A stretch of 7,882 bases of DNA from Candidatus Heimdallarchaeota archaeon (GCA_027364495.1 DAHXPE010000321.1:1-7882); one strand, 5' to 3'; numbered from the stretch's first letter, positions 1 through 6,450 are shown. A program made the numbers and translations. The notes: a model not told the origin generated them from the sequence alone.

Positions 1-26
1 TTATAGTGTAAAGGAGGTTTGAATTC

Positions 27-707
27 TTACCAGTTTTCGCCGTCAGCCGGTTTAACTATTTGGAATTCTAAATCTTTTTCTTCTATCTTCTTGTTCTGGT
101 CTGTTATGGTAAAGTTAATTGCATCTAGTACTAATTTCTTACCACCATCAACAGATATACCAACTTTATAGTGCTCTCTAAAGAATGAGACTATTTTTTC
201 TGAGTCTTGTCCTGATGCATATGCTTTTGCTGAAAAGAATGATCCACCGTTATCCACAAAGAGAATCTTGGGTTTTTTACCGCTTGGATCAAATCCAGCA
301 ATCAATAAGGAAGCACCAAATGCTCTTAAACCACCCGAAAGCGTGTGTCTAGCCATAATGTCTCCTAATTGTCTTGCTAAGGCTTCTGGGCCTATTATTT
401 CACCATATATTAAAGTATGTCTCTGGCTGATTAATCTTGCTTGTGAAAGCAATAAATTTGAGTCTGATGAGAGACCAGATGCCAATAAATATAGGCCATT
501 ATCTACTAATTTTATTTTTGATTGTGTTTCAACTAATTCATCTAATTTTGTTCTTCCAGCCAATAGAATGGTACTATCATCAAGGATCATACCAATTGCT
601 GATAGTCCTTTTTCACTTGCTCTTCTCGCATAGGATAATTGTACTAATTCTCCATCAGGTGACCATATTACTGTTGATTTATCATAGGGAACTCGTGTAT
701 CTAGCAT
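27..707 (-). CDS. psmA: 20S proteasome alpha subunit (divergent)
   Basis: This is an outer-ring subunit of the proteasome core particle, which gates access to the beta-ring proteolytic chamber in the cytoplasm. At 226 residues it is slightly shorter than usual archaeal alpha subunits (about 230-260). The N-terminal gate region is recognisable: Tyr8-Asp9, Ser16-Pro17-Asp18-Gly19, then Tyr26-Ala27-Arg28. Lys64 (in SKIKLVD) sits where the pocket lysine binds the C-termini of the activating ATPase, and SLLIAGFD follows the central strands. Two normally strong motifs are altered. QVEYARE-type sequence reads QLSYARR, and the YTQ..GGVRPFG-type stretch reads HTLSGGLRAFG. The start ATG lies 13 bases after the psmB stop, with GAGG about 8 bases upstream as a ribosome site, so it is co-transcribed with psmB. 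Arginine codons are almost all AGA. The family call is secure; whether this is the cell's only alpha subunit is unknown. Confidence 0.93.
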   Translation of the reverse strand: MLDTRVPYDKSTVIWSPDGELVQLSYARRASEKGLSAIGMILDDSTILLAGRTKLDELVETQSKIKLVDNGLYLLASGLSSDSNLLLSQARLISQRHTLIYGEIIGPEALARQLGDIMARHTLSGGLRAFGASLLIAGFDPSGKKPKILFVDNGGSFFSAKAYASGQDSEKIVSFFREHYKVGISVDGGKKLVLDAINFTITDQNKKIEEKDLEFQIVKPADGENW

Positions 708-720
708 CTTACATAACCTC

Positions 721-1374
721 TTATGATTCTAAGACAACTGGAAAGTCTATGCCTTCTCTTTCTGAGCCGTCCTTTGTAATTATTAGTAAATCTACACCGT
801 AACCAGTGTATAAATCTCTGTTGGCAGCAAGTTTAATTGCTCTTATGGCCAATGCTTTTGCTTCGTCTTTTGTCATATCTTTTTTCCAGCTATCTTCTAA
901 TTTACTCAGAGCAAAAAGTGATCCAGAGCCAGTTGAAGCATAATTTTCGTCCGTTATGCTACCAATCATATCCATGCTGTAAATGTGATTACCAGTACTA
1001 TCTACTCCACCAACTAAGAACTGTACGAAATAAGGTTGGTATCTTCGATAACCGTTATACATGATAACACTTAATAGGGAAGTTGCAGTTTTTATTGAAG
1101 CTTGGTGACCATTTTCGAATCTATATAATTTTAGTTCAGATCGCATTAAATCAACTAAACTGACAGCATCACCAGCTGAACCAGCTATTGATACACCAAC
1201 TAAACTTTCATCTTTTGTAAGCATGAAAGTTTTTTGAACTTTTCCAGCTTTAAAATAAGTTGTAGCTTGCCTATCAGAAGCTATGATAACACCGTCTTTA
1301 AACTTTAAAGCAAGAGTTGTGGTACCTGTTTTTAGCTTTTGTAATTCATCTACTTGTTGTTCAGGTTTTTGCAT
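721..1374 (-). CDS. psmB: 20S proteasome beta subunit, catalytically competent
   Basis: This is the proteolytic inner-ring subunit of the proteasome core. The 217-residue precursor has a 17-residue propeptide ending in Thr-Gly, followed by TTTLALKF, so autocleavage would expose Thr18 as the N-terminal nucleophile (mature Thr1). Mature Asp17 is in ASDRQAT, the Lys33 equivalent is in VQKTF, the SGSGS motif is in ASTGSGSLFA, and the Asp166 equivalent is in ANRDLYTG. There Thr replaces the usual Ser169-type residue. The TTTLALKFKDG start resembles beta5-like and bacterial PrcB subunits. The linker between ASDRQAT and the catalytic lysine is about two residues shorter than in Thermoplasma beta, compensated just after it. 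AAAGGATG (bases 1383-1390) lies about 8 bases before the ATG as a ribosome site. It is the first gene of the psmB-psmA operon, the same order as bacterial prcB-prcA. Confidence 0.95.
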   Translation of the reverse strand: MQKPEQQVDELQKLKTGTTTLALKFKDGVIIASDRQATTYFKAGKVQKTFMLTKDESLVGVSIAGSAGDAVSLVDLMRSELKLYRFENGHQASIKTATSLLSVIMYNGYRRYQPYFVQFLVGGVDSTGNHIYSMDMIGSITDENYASTGSGSLFALSKLEDSWKKDMTKDEAKALAIRAIKLAANRDLYTGYGVDLLIITKDGSEREGIDFPVVLES

Positions 1375-1430
1375 GTTATTATCATCCTTTGTTTTTAACT
1401 TAACAACTTAAATTACATAACATTGTTGCT

Positions 1431-1443
1431 ATTTTATTATATG
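1431..1443 (-). promoter_or_regulatory. Putative TATA box of the psmB-psmA operon
   Basis: On the minus strand this reads CATATAATAAAAT. It lies about 60 bases before the psmB ATG, which would give a leader of roughly 35 bases carrying the AAAGGATG ribosome site. The surroundings are very AT-rich, so the match could be partly chance. Confidence 0.45.
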
Positions 1444-1496
1444 CATTTTTTATTAATAATGACTATATAATTACCTATCTCTTTTATATCGGTGTG

Positions 1497-1520
1497 TAAT
1501 TAATAAATATTGGTTAATTA
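1497..1520. repeat. Short inverted repeat between psmB and wHTH gene
   Basis: TAATTAA (1497-1503) and TTAATTA (1514-1520) are perfect 7-base arms separated by 10 bases. The repeat lies upstream of the presumed psmB TATA box. It could be a dimeric regulator's operator, but AT-only arms are expected fairly often in DNA of this composition. Confidence 0.25.
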
Positions 1521-1576
1521 TACTACCATATTCTCAATAGGAGTAAAACTAACTTGTTTTTATAAATGTGTTGCTT

Positions 1577-1587
1577 AAAAAAAAAAA
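1577..1587 (-). terminator. T-run terminator after the winged-helix gene
   Basis: An 11-base A run on the plus strand is an unbroken run of 11 T on the minus strand, about 60 bases after the stop of the minus-strand winged-helix gene. This is a typical archaeal T-tract terminator and separates that gene from psmB. Confidence 0.6.
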
Positions 1588-1645
1588 GGAGGTTAATTTG
1601 AGATTAAAAAACCTAATTAAAAGGATTATCTTTCTAAAATGGTTT

Positions 1646-2350
1646 TTAATTGTTTATAAAAGTTGAACCCATTTTTTCAAACATAACAGGATTATTATAA
1701 GAGTTTAAGGTTTCACTAAAGACATTTATAGCTTTGTCTCGATCGAACGGACCAACATTTTTAAATTTAGCTACTAATTCATGTGATCGAACCTCCAAGC
1801 GTGTTTGACTTTTTCGATCCGTCATGTTTATCCATTCTAAGAAAGCTTCGTCGTTTTTTATATCAATCATCCCTCCTAAAAACCTGTTTTTACCAAACCA
1901 TTTACCATACAGATCTTTGTAAATTTTGGTGACTGAAATCGGTGAAAGATACAGTTTTTTTCCAGTAAATGATTCTTCCCAGTTGTCGTCAAACTCGACT
2001 GGTTTAATCATATTACTTGCCAGTTCATAGCCATCCTGTGCTTTGAGTAGAATTGAATCATCAACAAGCCGATCAATAGTATTCACTAGTTGTTGTTGGT
2101 GAACATTGCCTAGAATTCTTTTTAAACCAGTGAATGAGATCTGATAATGTTCTGGTTTGACACTCATCAAATTTATGATATCTTTAGGTAAATTGCCAGT
2201 TAATTTTATATTATTTGGTGATGAATTGTGCCTTAGTACGGTTTTGTGTTCAAATGTCTTTGATTTATACTCGTCAGTAGTTAGTACACTATTATCCGAC
2301 CTTGGTTGGATATTTTCTAACTCTATATTGTCTTTATGTTGGTCATACAT
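1646..2350 (-). CDS. Winged-helix DNA-binding protein with unassigned C-terminal domain
   Basis: I do not recognise a named family for this 234-residue protein. Residues 1-50 are polar and probably disordered. Residues about 53-112 read as a winged helix-turn-helix. Helix one is around LPKDIINLM, helix two around SFTGLKRIL, and the recognition helix around HQQQLVNTIDRLVDDSIL, followed by a wing around LKAQDGYEL. This resembles MarR/ArsR-like archaeal regulators in layout. Residues about 125-234 form a mixed, soluble second domain rich in Lys, Phe and Asp with no motif I can name. No membrane segment is present. ATG at 2350 is preceded by AGGG about 9 bases upstream, and a TTTATAAA box lies about 55 bases upstream. 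It is probably monocistronic, between a T-tract after the Trm112-like gene and its own T-tract. A role as a transcription regulator is inferred from the fold only, and its target is unknown. Confidence 0.75.
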   Translation of the reverse strand: MYDQHKDNIELENIQPRSDNSVLTTDEYKSKTFEHKTVLRHNSSPNNIKLTGNLPKDIINLMSVKPEHYQISFTGLKRILGNVHQQQLVNTIDRLVDDSILLKAQDGYELASNMIKPVEFDDNWEESFTGKKLYLSPISVTKIYKDLYGKWFGKNRFLGGMIDIKNDEAFLEWINMTDRKSQTRLEVRSHELVAKFKNVGPFDRDKAINVFSETLNSYNNPVMFEKMGSTFINN

Positions 2351-2403
2351 TTGATTGTAACCCTAGTTTATCATTAAAAATTATTTAATTATTAAACGTT
2401 ATG

Positions 2404-2411
2404 TTTATAAA
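2404..2411 (-). promoter_or_regulatory. Putative TATA box for the winged-helix gene
   Basis: TTTATAAA lies about 55 bases upstream of the ATG at 2350, giving a predicted leader of around 30 bases. Placement is plausible, but the whole intergenic stretch is AT-rich. Confidence 0.35.
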
Positions 2412-2433
2412 TTTTAGTAAACGTACTATTTAT

Positions 2434-2441
2434 AAAAAAAA
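2434..2441 (-). terminator. T-run terminator after the Trm112-like gene
   Basis: Eight consecutive A on the plus strand give T8 on the minus strand, about 50 bases after the Trm112-like stop codon. Confidence 0.45.
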
Positions 2442-2488
2442 TTTGATTTTTAAGAGTTTTGTGAATAGCTATTAATAATTTATGTAAA

Positions 2489-2803
2489 CTAATATGACGC
2501 TAAATTCCACGGGCGGGATTTAAAAACTATCTTTTCTGGTAAATCTGCTTGCCAATCCTGTAAAAAATCTAACTCTTCGTCTTTCTCTCTCAAATTATCT
2601 TGACTCAGATATAATATCTCATCTTTAATTATATAAAACCTTGTACAGGAGTTACAATAAAGGCACCCTTGATTTACCCTTACTCCTTCTTCACTTTCAG
2701 ATATCTGGAGTGGATAAAATTCCAGTGATTCTTTAGGAGCACAATAGAGACAATAAAGTAATTCTAAAATATCAAGCATCAAAAGAACTTTCACTTTGGA
2801 CAA
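2489..2803 (-). CDS. Trm112-like zinc-binding methyltransferase activator
   Basis: This is a small protein of the Trm112/UPF0434 type. Trm112 proteins bind and stabilise several SAM-dependent methyltransferases that modify tRNA, rRNA and translation release factor. Seen here are LDILELLYCLYC near the N-terminus, with Cys18 and Cys21, and GCLYCNSCTRFYIIKDEI, with Cys50 and Cys53. Together these form a CxxC...CxxC zinc site, and Cys47 is an extra cysteine. The tail, LREKDEELDFLQDWQADLPEKI, is the helical end usual in archaeal members. The open frame allows a TTG start at 2803, but ATG at 2779 (starting MLDILELLYC) fits the family N-terminus better. With that start the length is 96 residues. The stop is TAG, followed two codons later by TAA. 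It has its own downstream T-tract. No methyltransferase partner is in the window. Confidence 0.8.
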   Translation of the reverse strand: MSKVKVLLMLDILELLYCLYCAPKESLEFYPLQISESEEGVRVNQGCLYCNSCTRFYIIKDEILYLSQDNLREKDEELDFLQDWQADLPEKIVFKSRPWNLASY

Positions 2804-2949
2804 TACATAGTTAAATTACTGATAATACTAATCATTTTTGAATAAATCCATTATTCAACTAATTTAAGAGCGCAAAAAAATTATTTTTTTACATTATTAA
2901 ATGATAAAAGAAAAAAAAAAGGCTTATTAATTTTAAGGATTGCATCATC

Positions 2950-4440
2950 ATGACATGGTTCACGACACACCTTGCTTTAGAGGGAATGATTGCTTTTATA
3001 TTTATTGGTTATTCCTTACGTAGTAAATTCCTTAAGAATAATTCCACCAGAGCGTTATTTCTTCTTGCAAATACCTTTGCAATTATACCTGACTTTGACG
3101 TCTATATTGGTATTCTATTCAATAATAGAGAGCACAGAGGTCCGACCCATAGCATTTTTTTCCCCCTGACATTTTTAGCGATTGGATTTCTTATATTATT
3201 GTATAACAAAATGAAATCTCAGGATCCAAACCATCCATTAGCTGATATAGAATCGTTATTCAAATCAGACGATAAAGTCAAGAGTCAACTATTATATTTA
3301 TTACCATATTTTTTCTTTTTAGCAGCATTCTTCTGGGGGTTGCATCTTGTTTTGGACCAGGATGCCGTCGAAGGTGGGATGATGATGTTCTGGCCGCTTG
3401 ACAACAGACTCTATGAAATTAAATTAATCTTCACGCTGAATGCTAATCCCTTTTTAATTCTTCCATGGCAACCTTTAGGAGCTTCATTTCAAGTTACTCA
3501 ATCAACCATCATAGGACTTTATAATTATTTATTTAATTGGACTCCTCAAGACTTCATAAATGCAACTGGCTCAACAATTTTTCAATATGAGTTTGTTGGA
3601 TTAATATTACATAGTTTAATACTCATAACCTGGTTTTATTTTGTTCTTAGACCGTGTTGGCCTTTACAAGGAAAAAACATAGGATCTAAATTTAATTTCT
3701 TTGGATTTTTTAGCAAAGTAAAACATTATTGGCAACATATTGCCAAAGAACTGCTTATTCCAGCTATTATGTTAATACTCATTGGTTTTTCTTTTGGTCC
3801 CTTAGTAACCAATCAAGTCCCTGATAACCAAACAATGAAAGGTAACCTTTCTTTTACAAATTCATCCTTCAATGCCGTTATGTATGCGCCTATTGATGCA
3901 GTCTCTCAACCATTAGATCCTAATGCTCATTTCACAATTGCTGTCGACTTTATAGTCTCTAATTTTCAAACTGGAGATCAATTGTATTATGTCGTCGCTA
4001 ATGAATCAGTATTTTCATCATTACAACAACAAATTAGTACGCTTCTTTCAACAGTTTCGACTACTAATCCTCCAGTCAATGATACAGTTTTTAAGCGACA
4101 ATATACCAGTATTATTACTAAAAGTTTGACTAACAAAACAACCATTGTTCTAAAGTCAATTTCAACGTTTCAAATAAGAACAGAACCTACTATTAATAAT
4201 TTATTGAGTAATGCAAATTATGGAGTTGGTTTTGTTTTAAAAGACTGGTCCTCTAAACCACAATGGTTCCAAACTAATACCACAATTAATATAGCAAGTA
4301 ATATTGATGTTACTTACTCGAGAAATGTTAATTATTGGATTGGTATTGTTATAGAATCGATTGGTATACTCATGGCAGTGATAGCTCTTATTTTACCTTT
4401 TAAGATAAAAATAAAAACTTTTAAGAAATTTATTTGTTAA
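2950..4440 (+). CDS. YdjM-type membrane metal-dependent hydrolase with large non-cytoplasmic insert
   Basis: This is a membrane protein of the YdjM/DUF457 family of putative metal-dependent hydrolases; the substrate is unknown. Residues 1-240 carry the family signature: His7, IPDFD (47-50 region), HRGPTHS (62-68), then HLVLDQD (132-138) followed by G..MMMFWPLDN. These His and Asp residues would bind metal at the membrane face. Hydrophobic segments lie near 9-21, 35-57, 69-85, 115-134, 213-233 and 267-287. Family members I know of are mostly about 150-350 residues, and this one has 496. The extra part is a soluble, Asn/Thr/Ser-rich, strand-like domain at about 290-460 with several N-x-S/T sequons. 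It is closed by a last membrane segment (462-484) and a basic tail, so the insert probably faces outward. AAGGAT (2935-2940) lies 9 bases before the ATG. The T-rich stretch after the stop probably ends transcription. Confidence 0.8.
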   Translation: MTWFTTHLALEGMIAFIFIGYSLRSKFLKNNSTRALFLLANTFAIIPDFDVYIGILFNNREHRGPTHSIFFPLTFLAIGFLILLYNKMKSQDPNHPLADIESLFKSDDKVKSQLLYLLPYFFFLAAFFWGLHLVLDQDAVEGGMMMFWPLDNRLYEIKLIFTLNANPFLILPWQPLGASFQVTQSTIIGLYNYLFNWTPQDFINATGSTIFQYEFVGLILHSLILITWFYFVLRPCWPLQGKNIGSKFNFFGFFSKVKHYWQHIAKELLIPAIMLILIGFSFGPLVTNQVPDNQTMKGNLSFTNSSFNAVMYAPIDAVSQPLDPNAHFTIAVDFIVSNFQTGDQLYYVVANESVFSSLQQQISTLLSTVSTTNPPVNDTVFKRQYTSIITKSLTNKTTIVLKSISTFQIRTEPTINNLLSNANYGVGFVLKDWSSKPQWFQTNTTINIASNIDVTYSRNVNYWIGIVIESIGILMAVIALILPFKIKIKTFKKFIC

Positions 4441-4489
4441 TTCCTTCTATTATTTACTTTATTTTAAATTGAAAAAACCTTAAAAAAGG
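4441..4489 (+). terminator. T-rich stretch and small stem after the YdjM-like gene
   Basis: Directly after the TAA there is a T-rich tract with several short T runs (4441-4468), then CCTT AAAA AAGG (4478-4489), a 4-base stem with a 4-base loop. It is a weak but plausible archaeal termination zone before the next unit. Confidence 0.35.
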
Positions 4490-4504
4490 AATTATTTTTA
4501 GAAG

Positions 4505-4510
4505 TATATG
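4505..4510 (+). promoter_or_regulatory. Putative TATA element for the membrane protein-CinA unit
   Basis: TATATG is centred about 28 bases before the ATG at 4536, which would give a nearly leaderless transcript. This agrees with the lack of a clear ribosome site before 4536. Confidence 0.35.
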
Positions 4511-4535
4511 TTAAAATTAAGAATTTGGTAATATT

Positions 4536-4955
4536 ATGAGAATTCCAGAATTTTTCGGTGGTCTGTTGGTTGGTTTAAGTGTCTACTTAACTGTGCTTTC
4601 AACCTTTTATTTGAAGTGGATTAGTAGCATAGTAAGCACTTCAACTGTTCCTGATAAAGCGTATATTGAATTGTTGATTCCATTTGTTGCAGCGTTGATT
4701 GCAGGACTAGGTATTGGATTTGGTCTCAAATCAGAAGACAATTCAGGTTATGGTTTCAACTTTTCTAATTGGTCAGAACACTGGCCAGCATTAATTGGAG
4801 GTCTTGGTCTAGCAGCAAGTATAGGATCACTTTTGATTTTATATTTCTCAAATACACCAGCATCTGGATTAATTTATTCATTTATAAGTATTGTTCTCTG
4901 TGTTTTCGGAATAATAGTCGCAGTATTGAATTGGCAAGCATCATCACCATACTGA
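4536..4955 (+). CDS. Four-helix membrane protein, function unknown
   Basis: This is a 139-residue hydrophobic protein that I do not recognise. Four probable membrane helices lie near residues 7-27, 44-64, 84-104 and 110-131. A short polar loop at about 66-82, rich in Asn, Ser and aromatic residues (GYGFNFSNWSEHW), joins helices two and three. Glycine-rich patches (AGLGIGFG, IGGLGLAA) suggest tight helix packing. No signal peptide cleavage site, metal motif or transporter signature is visible. The gene ends 19 bases before the CinA-like gene on the same strand, so the two are probably co-transcribed. That does not show a shared function. The start ATG is supported by a TATA-like element about 28 bases upstream. 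Codon use is like the adjacent CinA-like gene. Confidence 0.75.
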   Translation: MRIPEFFGGLLVGLSVYLTVLSTFYLKWISSIVSTSTVPDKAYIELLIPFVAALIAGLGIGFGLKSEDNSGYGFNFSNWSEHWPALIGGLGLAASIGSLLILYFSNTPASGLIYSFISIVLCVFGIIVAVLNWQASSPY

Positions 4956-4974
4956 TAAGGCAAGGGATGCATAC

Positions 4975-5760
4975 ATGTCCAAAGAGAAAAATGGTGTAGA
5001 AATAGAATTAATTTCATTTGGTAATGAACTTTTAATAGGAGAAATAGTAAATACTAATGCTAGCTGGCTAGCAAAAGAACTAACACAATTAGGGGCAAGG
5101 GTTACAAGAGTAACAACTGGAAGTGATGACTTACAGGACCTTGAAACAGTCTTTAAGGAATCATTTACTAGGGAGCCAAAAATAATTATTTCAACAGGAG
5201 GTTTAGGCCCAACATGGGATGATAAAACTTTAGAGGGATTATCAAAAGCTGTTGATGATAAATTTGTCAGAAATGAAGAAGCTTTTACATATATAAAAAA
5301 AAAGTATGATGAATTCAAAATAGAAATGTCAAAAGCCGCTGAAAAAATGTGTTATTTTCCTGTGAATGGAAAAGCTATTCAAAATAGTGTGGGAACAGCA
5401 CCCGGTTGTTATTACTTATTTAACGAGAAAATACATATTTTTATCTTACCAGGTGTTCCAAAAGAAATGAAAAGCATGTTTGAACAACATATAAAACCAT
5501 TTATCAATGAGAGATTTACTGAGAGTACCTTCTATGAAAACAAGTTTTATATAACTAATATGTATGAAAGCAAACTTGCAGCGGTCACATCAAAGCTAAC
5601 TAAAGAGTACCCAGAAATTTATATTAAATCTCATCCGAATGGATCAATATTGATGCATATAACAGCTTATGGTGATGAAAAAACTAGTAAATTGTTAGAA
5701 GAAGTAGTAGCAAAATTAAAACAGGAGATAGAGAAGATAGGGGGAAAAATAAAAACTTAA
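4975..5760 (+). CDS. CinA N-terminal / MoCF-fold protein (COG1058 type)
   Basis: This is the stand-alone N-terminal domain of CinA, 261 residues, with the molybdopterin-binding (MoaB/MogA-like) fold. In CinA this part has been linked to ADP-ribose pyrophosphatase activity. The NMN deamidase (PncC) domain of full-length bacterial CinA is absent, which is normal for archaea. Family motifs are FGNELLIGEIVNTN (15-28), STGGLGPTWDD (73-83, the phosphate-binding loop and acidic pair), NSVGTAPG (137-144) and LPGVPKEM (158-165). The last 80 residues form the usual alpha/beta tail. The likely role is pyridine-nucleotide or ADP-ribose clean-up in the cytoplasm; older annotations say competence/damage-inducible protein. 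The ATG is 19 bases after the upstream membrane-protein stop, with AAGGG about 7-8 bases before it. All five arginines use AGA or AGG. Confidence 0.92.
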   Translation: MSKEKNGVEIELISFGNELLIGEIVNTNASWLAKELTQLGARVTRVTTGSDDLQDLETVFKESFTREPKIIISTGGLGPTWDDKTLEGLSKAVDDKFVRNEEAFTYIKKKYDEFKIEMSKAAEKMCYFPVNGKAIQNSVGTAPGCYYLFNEKIHIFILPGVPKEMKSMFEQHIKPFINERFTESTFYENKFYITNMYESKLAAVTSKLTKEYPEIYIKSHPNGSILMHITAYGDEKTSKLLEEVVAKLKQEIEKIGGKIKT

Positions 5761-5806
5761 AAGTTCCACTACTTAAAAATCCGTTATCAAATTCGTAATA
5801 AATTTC

Positions 5807-5814
5807 TTTTTTTT
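5807..5814 (+). terminator. T-run terminator after the CinA-like gene
   Basis: Eight consecutive T lie about 47 bases after the CinA-like stop, at the end of a two-gene plus-strand unit. No strong stem precedes it, as is usual for archaeal T-tract termination. Confidence 0.55.
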
Positions 5815-5832
5815 ATTCCGAAACTATTCTTG

Positions 5833-5865
5833 GTACAAAAAATCAGCTTTTTTAAATTTGTGTAC
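5833..5865. repeat. Nested inverted repeat in the noncoding gap
   Basis: GTACA (5833-5837) pairs with TGTAC (5861-5865). Inside it, A6 (5837-5842) and T6 (5848-5853) flank TCAGC. The T6 could add to termination on the plus strand and the A6 on the minus strand. Confidence 0.35.
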
Positions 5866-6062
5866 AACAATCCATAGGTAAAAACTCGAGTAAAATTATT
5901 CGAGAAAACAAAATTTGTAAGTTACAATATTATAAAATTCATTTATTTAACTGGATTTTTATTGATATTAAGAATAAATGTCACCAATAATTTAAAAATA
6001 CTAGTATCTTTTTGATTAGATGAGATAAATGGTAAAAAATAAAGATTTGAAAATCGTGAATC
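5866..6062. other. AT-rich noncoding stretch
   Basis: There is no supported gene here. One small inverted repeat is present: CTCGA (5885-5889) and TCGAG (5900-5904). All reading frames are broken by frequent stops, apart from a minus-strand frame that overlaps the SRP RNA and is not protein-like. I found no C/D-box pair and no tRNA. Confidence 0.5.
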
Positions 6063-6087
6063 AAAAAAAGAACAAAATGAAAACAAT
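6063..6087 (-). terminator. T-rich terminator of the SRP RNA gene
   Basis: On the minus strand, just past the GC-rich RNA, the sequence is T-rich and ends in T7 (6069-6063). This fits RNA polymerase release after the SRP RNA. Confidence 0.6.
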
Positions 6088-6417
6088 ACTCCCCCACGGC
6101 CCTGAGTATCGACAGGGTTCCAAAAAGCAAGCTGATCTCCGAGAATCTCAGCAGGGTAAACCTATCCACGTAAACGCTTAGTTTAGGGTTGCTCACTCCC
6201 GTGCCTGACCCGGTTTACTTTTCAACTCTTCTTACCTTTGCCTACGCAAGGGTATCAAGTGGCTATCCACTGGTTAGGGCCCTACTTCATAGACGATTCG
6301 AAGGGCTCACAGTTCTTTGCCAAGCCTTGACTCAGTTTGTGGAATACACCACGACCCACCATAAAGCGCATTGTGGTCACGTAAGTTCAGCTAGCCCGCT
6401 TCCGCCAGCCATCTTGC
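6088..6417 (-). ncRNA. Signal recognition particle RNA (7S, archaeal type)
   Basis: This is the RNA scaffold of SRP, which binds SRP54 and SRP19 and targets nascent membrane and secreted proteins. It is a GC-rich island of about 325 bases in AT-rich DNA. Helix 8 is unmistakable. CAC (6203-6201), GGGA tetraloop (6200-6197) and GUG (6196-6194) sit above the conserved symmetric loop CAGG (6207-6204) / AGCA (6193-6190). That loop is closed by U6208-A6189 and GGG/CCC, then GUAAAC (6218-6213) / GUUUAC (6175-6170). Helix 6 is an 8-base stem with one mismatch, capped by GUAG (6245-6242), the GNAR loop bound by SRP19. Helix 5 segments pair: GUAGGG (6285-6280) / CCCUGC (6156-6151) and CUGAGU (6335-6330) / ACUCAG (6107-6102). 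In the Alu part, GCUGGC (6409-6404) / GCUAGC (6395-6390) fits helix 3. No long helix 1 was found. Both ends are approximate. Confidence 0.93.
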
Positions 6418-6440
6418 CTATTTTATTCTTCTTTTTGATT

Positions 6441-6450
6441 TTTATAAATA
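6441..6450 (-). promoter_or_regulatory. TATA box of the SRP RNA gene
   Basis: The minus strand reads TATTTATAAA, centred about 28 bases before the predicted RNA 5' end near 6417. The spacing is right for an archaeal promoter and helps place the transcript start. Confidence 0.65.

Noticed and set aside
437..1064. Plus-strand frames opposite psmA and psmB
   Set aside because: They are antisense shadows of the proteasome genes, with compositions typical of reverse-frame translation and no motifs.
1598..1666. Tiny plus-strand frame (TTG start, 22 codons) after a perfect GGAGG
   Set aside because: The spacing is tempting, but it overlaps the end of the winged-helix gene and uses a rare start. 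The A-run before it is better explained as the minus-strand terminator.
4944..5318. Minus-strand frame opposite the CinA-like gene
   Set aside because: It is antisense to conserved CinA motifs, with no ribosome site and a Ser-rich shadow composition.
5981..6196. Open frame of 71 codons on the minus strand
   Set aside because: It begins inside the 3' half of the SRP RNA and runs through its terminator. The product is low-complexity and Phe/Ile-rich with no family resemblance.
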